Below are positions 1-4,875 of a stretch of 10,285 bases of DNA, piece by piece (the stretch's first letter is position 1; every line of letters starts with the position of its first letter). Location: the NCBI GenBank assembly GCA_035995425.1, contig DASYKM010000181.1, forward strand, positions 1-10,285. The letters are read 5' to 3'. Source of the stretch: CADEED01 sp035995425. Lineage in GTDB: Bacteria; Pseudomonadota; Gammaproteobacteria; Steroidobacterales; Steroidobacteraceae. Position numbers and translations under genes: made by a program. The notes below the pieces were generated by a model. That model was not told the origin of the DNA and did no database searches. It worked only from the letters and a program-made list of their open reading frames with translations.

Positions 1-249
1 CTCGACGATTTCTACTTCGATGAATCGAACGACGGGCGCGCACCATCGCGAATCCTGACGAACCTGAAGGCGGGCGTATCAGGGAAACACTGGCGAGCCG
101 AAGTTTGGGTGCGGAATATGTTTGACAGGTACTATTCGCAGCGGGGATTCTTCTTCGGCGATGAGCCGCCGGATTTCACACCGACCCGTTACGCGCAGGC
201 GGGAGACCCGCGCCACGCCGGGGTCACGGTGACGTACACCTTCCGCTGA
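1..249 (+). CDS. TonB-dependent receptor, C-terminal end (partial, 5' end outside window)
   Basis: Open from the first base in frame 1, giving 82 residues up to a TGA. These are the last strands of an outer-membrane beta-barrel. An AEVWVRNMFDRYY segment matches the V-x-N-L/M-F-D-x-x-Y motif of TonB-dependent receptors. It is followed by the aromatic-rich RGFFFGDEPP stretch and a GDPRHAGVTVTYTF ending, the usual G-D-P-R...G-V-x-x-x-Y-x-F closing strand. One oddity is an Arg after the usual terminal Phe. The family imports scarce nutrients across the outer membrane using TonB/ExbBD energy. The substrate cannot be read from this fragment. The three genes that follow (YkoF-like, PnuT-like, thiamine-kinase-like) suggest thiamine or a precursor, as in the omr1-pnuT-kinase clusters known from comparative genomics of B1 metabolism. 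Any TPP riboswitch would lie upstream, outside the window. Confidence 0.85.
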   Translation, partial: LDDFYFDESNDGRAPSRILTNLKAGVSGKHWRAEVWVRNMFDRYYSQRGFFFGDEPPDFTPTRYAQAGDPRHAGVTVTYTFR

Positions 250-250
250 C

Positions 251-256
251 GGAGAA
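251..256 (+). promoter_or_regulatory. Ribosome binding site of the YkoF-like gene
   Basis: GGAGAA lies four bases before the ATG at 260, in the 10-base gap after the receptor stop codon. It supports that start and shows the gene is translated independently although probably co-transcribed with the receptor. Confidence 0.7.
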
Positions 257-259
257 CAG

Positions 260-502
260 ATGAACATCGGCGTCGAAATCAGCCTGTACCCACTGCACGA
301 CGACTACATTCCGCCGATTCGCGGCTTCATCGATCGCCTCAACGCCGACGGTCGCTTCAAGGTGATGACGAACGACATGAGCACCCAGGTCTTCGGACGC
401 TACGAAGAAGTCATGGACGCGCTGACGCGGGAGTTGCGTCCCACCTTCGAGCACGATGGCAAAGCCATATTCGTCATGAAGGTCCTGGGGCCGCTCGGTT
501 AG
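260..502 (+). CDS. YkoF-like thiamine/HMP-binding small protein
   Basis: An 80-residue protein with no signal peptide or membrane segment, so probably cytoplasmic. It begins with the pattern I-x-V-E-I-S-L-Y-P-L followed by a D-D-Y-I-P-P-I segment. In the middle is VMTNDMSTQVFGRYEEVMDAL, and it ends in a beta-strand-like KAIFVMKVLG. These features resemble one repeat of the YkoF family (a ferredoxin-like fold that binds thiamine and hydroxymethylpyrimidine). The Bacillus protein has two repeats, so this is a single-domain version that would need to dimerise to match it. It starts 10 bases after the receptor stop, and its TAG overlaps the GTG of the transporter gene by one base (TAGTG), so translation is likely coupled. 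A role as a B1-ligand carrier or sensor is inferred from fold and neighbours. The related MTH1187/YqgV thiamine-binding group is the main alternative family. Confidence 0.7.
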   Translation: MNIGVEISLYPLHDDYIPPIRGFIDRLNADGRFKVMTNDMSTQVFGRYEEVMDALTRELRPTFEHDGKAIFVMKVLGPLG

Positions 503-1110
503 TGCCGTTCGGTCAATCGAATTTGTCCGCCGAAGTGCTCAAGACCATCGAGATTTTCTCGCTGCTCACCGGCGTGGGTTACGCCGTGCTCGCCGCGCGC
601 CGCAACCGTTTGTGCTGGATCGCCGGCGCCGTGAGCTCGGCGTGCGCCGCCATTGCCTACGGTGCACGCGGTCTGCCCATGCAGTCCGGCTTGCAGGTTT
701 TCTTCGTGGGAATGGCGCTGTACGGCTGGATCAGCTGGACTCGCAGTGCCGCCACCGGGGAATTGCCGGTGGGCCTGTGGCCGCTGCCATGGCATCTTGG
801 CGCGGCACTCGTGCTCACGCTCCTGTCGTTTGGCAGCGCCAGCCTGTTAGCCGCGAATACCGACACCGCGGCATGGCCGCGCCTCGACTCCCTGACTACC
901 TGGTTCAGCCTGCTTGCGACCTGGCTTGCCGCGCGCGGCAAACTGGAAAACTGGCTTTACTGGATCGTGATCGACCTGGTGCTGGTCTTCCTTTCCTATG
1001 AGCAGGGCCTGAAGTCAATGGCGCTCCTGAATCTGTTGTTCATCGCCATCGCGACCGGCGGCTACATCGCCTGGCGACGGCGCCTCCACGCGCTGCCGGT
1101 GCCCGCATGA
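502..1110 (+). CDS. pnuT: PnuC-family vitamin transporter, likely thiamine (PnuT)
   Basis: A 202-residue integral membrane protein with about seven hydrophobic helices (near residues 15-31, 37-53, 62-79, 97-118, 128-144, 151-167 and 172-191), the layout of PnuC/PnuT transporters. Family signatures are YGWISW-TR at 74-81 and N-W-x-x-W-I-x-x-D at 150-158. These proteins are facilitators whose substrate is trapped inside by phosphorylation: nicotinamide riboside for PnuC, thiamine for PnuT. The downstream kinase is thiamine-kinase-like and no NadR-type gene is visible, so thiamine is the better guess. The GTG start overlaps the previous stop, and no strong ribosome site precedes it, which fits translational coupling. 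The 3' end overlaps the kinase start as ATGA. Confidence in the family is high; the substrate is inferred from context. Confidence 0.85.
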   Translation: MPFGQSNLSAEVLKTIEIFSLLTGVGYAVLAARRNRLCWIAGAVSSACAAIAYGARGLPMQSGLQVFFVGMALYGWISWTRSAATGELPVGLWPLPWHLGAALVLTLLSFGSASLLAANTDTAAWPRLDSLTTWFSLLATWLAARGKLENWLYWIVIDLVLVFLSYEQGLKSMALLNLLFIAIATGGYIAWRRRLHALPVPA

Positions 1111-2054
1111 TTTCCGAAACACTGATGCAGCACGTCCCGGGCTGCGAGAACGGCGATGCGCCGTATTCGCAGGAGCTCATAGGTGGCGGCAAGGTCAATC
1201 GCAGCTTCCTGGTGCGCACGCGCCGCGGGCGATTCGTGGTGCGTCTGAACGAGAGCGCGGCCTCCGATCCCGGGCTCGATCGCGAGCGCGAACTGGCACT
1301 TCATGGCGCGGCGGCCAGCGCCGGCATCGCGCCCCAGGTGGTCTACGCGGCGCCAGATCACTCCTGTCTCATCACCGACTTTCTCGACGGTCGCCTGTGG
1401 ACGCCGCACTATTTTACGCGCATGCGCGATCTGCGTTCACTCGGACAGCGGCTGCGCGCCTTGCAGGCCGTACCGTCGCCGCCCGTGGCGCGCTTCGACC
1501 CGCTTGCCGCCGCGCGTCGCTATGCCGACATCATCATTGCCAGCGACCCCGATGAAGCCGGACGCATCCAGTTCTTGTTAGCCGCCGGTGTCGAGGCGCT
1601 GACGCGCGCGGGCTCGGCGCAACGTGCGCCGACCATCGTGCACAGCGACCTGCACCATGGCAACGTGCTCACCGCCGATCGGGTCTACTTCATCGACTGG
1701 GAGTACGCGCAGGTCGCCGATCCACTGCTCGATCTTGCCTGCGTCATGGCGTACTACCCGCGAGCCACGGCGCATGGCTCGCTGCTGCTGGAGGCGTCGG
1801 GCCTCAGCGACCTCGGCACCACGCCGGAAATGCTCGGCGAGCTCACCAACGTGTTCACCCTGCTCACTTACCTCTGGTACCGAGCGCGCCGCGTGGCGCG
1901 GCACGTGCCCGGCACCGACCTGCAGCTCGAATCGGCGGCCCTGCGCCGCCTGCTTTCGCTGGCGCCCGACGCGCAACCTCGGCACACTAGCGCCGCGAAT
2001 TCGCGCGAAATATCGGATGCCGGGAAAAGGAATGGCGACACTGCAGGTGATTGA
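1107..2054 (+). CDS. Thiamine-kinase-like phosphotransferase (APH/choline kinase fold)
   Basis: A 315-residue protein of the aminoglycoside phosphotransferase/choline kinase superfamily. A glycine-rich ATP loop is seen in GGGKVNRSFLVRT (about residues 26-38), followed by FVVRLN with a probable nucleotide-binding Arg in place of Lys. The catalytic Brenner motif is HSDLHHGN at 179-186, with catalytic Asp181 and metal-binding Asn186. The DFG-equivalent is IDWEYA, with Asp197. The family includes ThiK (thiamine to thiamine phosphate) and choline and homoserine kinases. Its ATG overlaps the transporter stop by four bases (ATGA), so a job in trapping the imported vitamin is likely. The fold ends near residue 290. 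The last 25 or so residues are a hydrophilic tail that carries the ribosome site and start of the next gene, so the tail may be a by-product of the overlap. Choline or another small alcohol as substrate is not excluded. Confidence 0.8.
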   Translation: MISETLMQHVPGCENGDAPYSQELIGGGKVNRSFLVRTRRGRFVVRLNESAASDPGLDRERELALHGAAASAGIAPQVVYAAPDHSCLITDFLDGRLWTPHYFTRMRDLRSLGQRLRALQAVPSPPVARFDPLAAARRYADIIIASDPDEAGRIQFLLAAGVEALTRAGSAQRAPTIVHSDLHHGNVLTADRVYFIDWEYAQVADPLLDLACVMAYYPRATAHGSLLLEASGLSDLGTTPEMLGELTNVFTLLTYLWYRARRVARHVPGTDLQLESAALRRLLSLAPDAQPRHTSAANSREISDAGKRNGDTAGD

Positions 2055-2346
2055 TCGGGACGGTGTTTCCCACGACGTGGAGTGCAAGCCGGGACTGAAA
2101 GTGATGGAAGTGTTGCGCGAGCTGGACTACGGCGTCGCGGCCATTTGCGGAGGCATGTGTTCCTGCGCCACCTGCCACATCTACGTCGATCCCGCCTGGC
2201 TCGACAAGCTTCCGCCGCCCATGTCCGACGAGCGAGACCTCTTGACGGAGCTGTCGCACTACCGCGAGAACTCGCGCCTGTCATGCCAGGTGGAAATCAC
2301 GCCGGCGTTGTCGGGTCTCAAGGTGACGATTGCGGAAGATGAATAG
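2032..2346 (+). CDS. [2Fe-2S] ferredoxin, putidaredoxin/adrenodoxin type
   Basis: A 104-residue soluble electron carrier. The cluster ligands are Cys39, Cys45, Cys48 and Cys85, in the C-x5-C-x2-C...C spacing of vertebrate-type ferredoxins. The ICGGMCSCATCHIYV segment is characteristic, and Cys43 is an extra, non-ligand cysteine in the loop. A PPPMSDERDLL stretch at 61-71 and SRLSCQV at 81-87 also match the family. Such ferredoxins pass electrons to cytochrome P450s or other oxygenases, or serve Fe-S assembly; no partner enzyme or reductase is in view. The ATG at 2032 is chosen because it follows GGGAAAAGGA and gives the usual short N terminus. An in-frame ATG at 2017 would add five residues. 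The gene begins 23 bases inside the 3' end of the kinase gene in another frame, so it is probably co-transcribed with it. Confidence 0.9.
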   Translation: MATLQVIDRDGVSHDVECKPGLKVMEVLRELDYGVAAICGGMCSCATCHIYVDPAWLDKLPPPMSDERDLLTELSHYRENSRLSCQVEITPALSGLKVTIAEDE

Positions 2347-2365
2347 AGCGGGGCGCGGCTAGACG

Positions 2366-2812
2366 ATGCTCAATTCTGCGAACTGGATCATTTTTTTCGC
2401 GGCCATCGGCGGCTTCATCGCCGTGTGGCGCATCTGGCAGAACCTCAACAAGCTGCGCCAGCGCAAGAACGATTCATGGGACGCGCGGTTGATAGACCAG
2501 CTGCGCAAGCGCGGTTCGGATCCGTTCAAGCCGCACGACGTCGATTTCTTTTTCGCGTTCCCCACGAAGGAAGCCGCGGATGGTCTGGCTGTCCAGCTGA
2601 CCAGCGAAGGTTTCAAGACCGACGTGATCGACACGCCGGAAAACGGCGAGCTGCGTTACAGCCTGCACGCGCAAAAGTCGTTGCAGCTCACTGTGCCCGA
2701 CATGCAGGACCTGAGCCGGCGCCTCACGGACGCGGCGCTGGCGAAGGACGGACGGTACGACGGCTGGAGCGCGAAACAGGTTCCGCGCACTTCCGAGCCT
2801 CCGGCAGCCTGA
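2366..2812 (+). CDS. Membrane-anchored RraB-family (RNase E regulator-like) protein
   Basis: A 148-residue protein in two parts. Residues 5-22 form one hydrophobic helix (WIIFFAAIGGFIAVWRIW), followed by a basic linker (KLRQRKN). Residues about 51-136 match the RraB domain: S-D-P-F-K-P-H-D-V-D-F-F-F-A-F near the start, an E-G-F-K-T-D-V segment at 81-87, and D-G-R-Y-D-G-W-S-A near the end. RraB of E. coli is a soluble inhibitor that binds RNase E and alters mRNA decay; here the domain would face the cytoplasm from the inner membrane. That the anchor helps it meet membrane-bound RNase E is inference. The gene starts 19 bases after the ferredoxin and has only a weak, distant purine-rich ribosome site. 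Its TGA directly abuts the stop of the opposing gene. The family call is good, but the exact function is unproven because many RraB-domain proteins are uncharacterised. Confidence 0.75.
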   Translation: MLNSANWIIFFAAIGGFIAVWRIWQNLNKLRQRKNDSWDARLIDQLRKRGSDPFKPHDVDFFFAFPTKEAADGLAVQLTSEGFKTDVIDTPENGELRYSLHAQKSLQLTVPDMQDLSRRLTDAALAKDGRYDGWSAKQVPRTSEPPAA

Positions 2813-3232
2813 CTAGTTGTGGACGCCGTCCGCGGGGCGGCCTTTCTCGAGAATTTCCGCGAGCCGCATCCTGCGTTCGTCGGTCAGCCGTGTCTTGAAG
2901 ACGTTATAGGCCAGCGGATAGATGCTGCCCCAACAGGCCCGCGCGCCTTCCTCCGCGCAGGCGAAGGTGGCTTCGAGCTCGGCATCGCGAAATGCGATCC
3001 AGGCTTTCTGCGCCAGGCGCAGCTTGGCGACGTAGTGAGCATCGGCTCCTTCCTTGCGCAGCAGTGCCTGATAGGTCTGGTTCAGTGCCCGGTCCGCTGC
3101 CATGAAATCCTCATAGGCACAAATGTTCTGCTCGATCTGCGCGCCGCCGGGATTGCACTTCACGGTCGGAGTGCCTTCGGCGCTCGCCAGCGAGGCGCAG
3201 TGCAGGAACAGCACGGAAATGACGCTTCGCAT
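2813..3232 (-). CDS. Secreted LprI-like protein (DUF1311)
   Basis: A 139-residue protein with a typical signal peptide (residues 1-18, cleavage likely after ASLASA), so probably periplasmic. The mature part fits the LprI N-terminal/DUF1311 family: Cys-rich ends with Cys26, Cys38, Cys92 and Cys100 that could form two disulfides, a helical A-D-R-A-L-N-Q-T-Y segment at 46-54, and K-A-W-I-A-F-R-D-A-E at 76-85. These two helical motifs are the family hallmark. Mycobacterial LprI inhibits lysozyme; most proteobacterial members have no known role. Cys12 in the signal is not in a convincing lipobox, so a lipoprotein is unlikely. GAGG at 3239-3242 supports the start. The gene lies 21 bases downstream of gpmA and is likely the last gene of that transcript. 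Its stop codon touches the stop of the RraB-like gene. Confidence 0.8.
   Translation of the reverse strand: MRSVISVLFLHCASLASAEGTPTVKCNPGGAQIEQNICAYEDFMAADRALNQTYQALLRKEGADAHYVAKLRLAQKAWIAFRDAELEATFACAEEGARACWGSIYPLAYNVFKTRLTDERRMRLAEILEKGRPADGVHN
2825..2848 (+). terminator. Possible weak intrinsic terminator of the plus-strand operon
   Basis: A stem GCCG(T)CC / GGCGGC (2825-2831 with 2836-2841, one bulged T) with a GCGG loop is followed by CTTTCTC. It begins 13 bases after the stop of the RraB-like gene, in the right direction for the plus-strand operon, and lies within the last codons of the opposing LprI-like gene. The stem is short and the T tract is interrupted, so this is a weak candidate. 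It is the only structure of the kind I found near the convergent junction. Confidence 0.3.
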
Positions 3233-3253
3233 GGCCTGCCTCGATCGTGCTAA

Positions 3254-4006
3254 CTACTTCTTTTTCTCGGTCTGCTTCTTGACGGCCTCAGCCGCGGCCT
3301 TGATGGCTTCCGGGTCGCCGAGATAGCCGCTCTTCAGCGGCTTCAGGTTCGCGTCGAGCTCGTACACCAGCGGCACGCCGGTCGGGATGTTGAGCTCGGT
3401 GATGTCCGCTTCGCTCACGTTGTCGAGCATCTTCACCACGGCGCGCAAGGAATTGCCGTGCGCGACGACCAGTACGTTCTTGCCGGCCAGCAGTTCCGGC
3501 ACGATGCGGTCATTCCAGAACGGGAGCACGCGCGCCAGCGTGTCCTTGAGCGATTCGGAGGCCGGCAACACCCTGGGATCCACGTTGGCGTAACGGCGAT
3601 CGAAGCGCGGATGGCGCTGATCGTCCAGCGCCAGCGGCGGTGGCGGGATGTCGTAACTGCGGCGCCAGATCTTCACCTGCGCTTCGCCGTGTTTCTCCAC
3701 GGTCTGCGCCTTGTCGAGTCCCTGCAGAGCTCCGTAGTGCCGTTCATTCAGGCGCCAGCTGCGTTCCACCGGCAACCACATGAGGTCCATTTCGTCGAGC
3801 ACGCTCCACATCGTGCGGATGGCGCGCTTGAGCACCGAGGTGAACACGATGTCGGGCGTGAGGCCCGCCTTCCTGATTTCGACGCCGGCCGATTTCGCTT
3901 CGATTCGTCCCAGGTCCGACAGGTCGACGTCGTGCCAACCGGTGAAAAGGTTTTCGACGTTCCAGGTGCTCTGGCCGTGACGAACCAGGATCAATTTACC
4001 GGGCAT
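3254..4006 (-). CDS. gpmA: 2,3-bisphosphoglycerate-dependent phosphoglycerate mutase
   Basis: A 250-residue glycolytic/gluconeogenic enzyme that interconverts 3- and 2-phosphoglycerate through a phosphohistidine. The start at 4006 gives the standard short N terminus, with GGAGA a few bases upstream (4012-4016). Longer in-frame starts would add an unrelated extension. The active site is complete: LVRHGQSTWN with phospho-acceptor His10, Arg61 in VLKRAIRT, Glu88 in RLNERHYGALQGL, and second catalytic His183 in VVAHGNSLRA. Length and motifs fit the dPGM family rather than the cofactor-independent enzyme or a general histidine phosphatase. The C-terminal tail is Lys-rich (KKQTEKKK), beyond the conserved core. 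The gene lies between a glycosyltransferase gene (37-base gap) and the LprI-like gene (21-base gap), and no separate promoter is obvious. Confidence 0.95.
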   Translation of the reverse strand: MPGKLILVRHGQSTWNVENLFTGWHDVDLSDLGRIEAKSAGVEIRKAGLTPDIVFTSVLKRAIRTMWSVLDEMDLMWLPVERSWRLNERHYGALQGLDKAQTVEKHGEAQVKIWRRSYDIPPPPLALDDQRHPRFDRRYANVDPRVLPASESLKDTLARVLPFWNDRIVPELLAGKNVLVVAHGNSLRAVVKMLDNVSEADITELNIPTGVPLVYELDANLKPLKSGYLGDPEAIKAAAEAVKKQTEKKK

Positions 4007-4011
4007 GCGAG

Positions 4012-4016
4012 TCTCC
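4012..4016 (-). promoter_or_regulatory. Ribosome binding site of gpmA
   Basis: On the minus strand GGAGA precedes the ATG at 4006 by five bases (TTTGGAGACTCGC-ATG). It decides the start, because the reading frame stays open far upstream into the neighbouring gene. Confidence 0.7.
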
Positions 4017-4043
4017 AAATGGGGCCGCAATGGTAACCGCAGA

Positions 4044-4865
4044 TCACTCGCTGTGCGCGCCCCGGGCGCGACTGCGCAAATGCGCGTCGAGGCCGCGCTC
4101 GCATCGGACCTTGCATTCGCGGCGCGTGGCGTCGAGAACCGCAAGATTCGCGGGCAGCGCCGCGCGCGATGCCGGTGCATGGTGCAGGTGCAGGGCGATG
4201 CCACCGAACAGCAAAGTCTGCCGGCGGACTCCGGAGTTCTCGAGCCGCGCCACCAGCTCCTTGTCTTCCGGCCCCCAGCCCTCGATCGCCTCGTTGAAAC
4301 CATTCACGCGCACGAGGTCGTCGCGCCAGAAGGCCTGGTTGCATCCCTTGATGGCGATCACCTGGTTGGCGAGCGTCCGGTTCAGCGAGGCGAGGGCCGG
4401 CGATCGAAGTAGATAGGCGCGCCGCAGGCCGCCGAGCCCCGGGCTCCAGAATCCGGGCAGATTCGCCGGCGTTTCGATGAGCGCGGAAGTCAGCTGCGCG
4501 TCGGCGCGCACCCGCACGCCTTGCGTGTAGAAACCGCGGCGCGCGAGCCGCAGGTGGTCGGCGACGAATTCCGGGTGCAACAGCATGTCGCCATCCACGA
4601 ACGCGACGTAGTCCATCTCGGTGGCCGCAATCGCGAGATTGCGCAGGCGGGTGAGCCGGAATCCTTCGTGCGGCTGCGATACGACGCGCGCCGGGACGGC
4701 GGAGCGGGCAGCGAACGCGGCGATGACGTCCCGGGTCGCCGGTCCCGATCCGTCGTCGGCAACCACGATCTCCGCCGGCGCCACGCGTTGCCGTGCAACG
4801 CTGTCGAGCACGGCTGCCAGTGCATCGGGGCGCTCGTACGTGGTGACCACCAACGCGAGGCGCAT
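4044..4865 (-). CDS. Family 2 glycosyltransferase (GT-A fold)
   Basis: A 273-residue protein. The N terminus is a GT2 nucleotide-sugar-binding domain: LALVVTTYERPDAL at 3-16, IVVADDGSG at 33-41 and the metal-binding D-x-D equivalent FVDGDML at 89-95. The C-terminal half carries KGCNQAFWRDDL at 173-184 and GWGPEDKELVARLENSG at 196-212, which resemble the catalytic G-W-G-x-E-D block of the galactosyltransferase-like C-terminal domain of chondroitin-synthase-type enzymes. LHLHH near 226 ends the core. No membrane helix or signal is seen, so it probably works at the cytoplasmic face on a surface glycan or lipid; the acceptor and sugar are unknown. The start at 4865 gives the usual MRLALVVTTY beginning, although GAAGG abuts the ATG with almost no spacing. 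It lies 10 bases after the dehydrogenase stop, which suggests coupling to that gene. Confidence 0.85.
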   Translation of the reverse strand: MRLALVVTTYERPDALAAVLDSVARQRVAPAEIVVADDGSGPATRDVIAAFAARSAVPARVVSQPHEGFRLTRLRNLAIAATEMDYVAFVDGDMLLHPEFVADHLRLARRGFYTQGVRVRADAQLTSALIETPANLPGFWSPGLGGLRRAYLLRSPALASLNRTLANQVIAIKGCNQAFWRDDLVRVNGFNEAIEGWGPEDKELVARLENSGVRRQTLLFGGIALHLHHAPASRAALPANLAVLDATRRECKVRCERGLDAHLRSRARGAHSE

Positions 4866-4875
4866 CCTTCGAAGC

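Noticed and set aside
4007..4303. Upstream extension of gpmA by about 99 in-frame residues
   Set aside because: The extension overlaps the glycosyltransferase gene, is Arg/Ala-rich without homology, and would displace the normal dPGM N terminus. A good ribosome site precedes the ATG at 4006.
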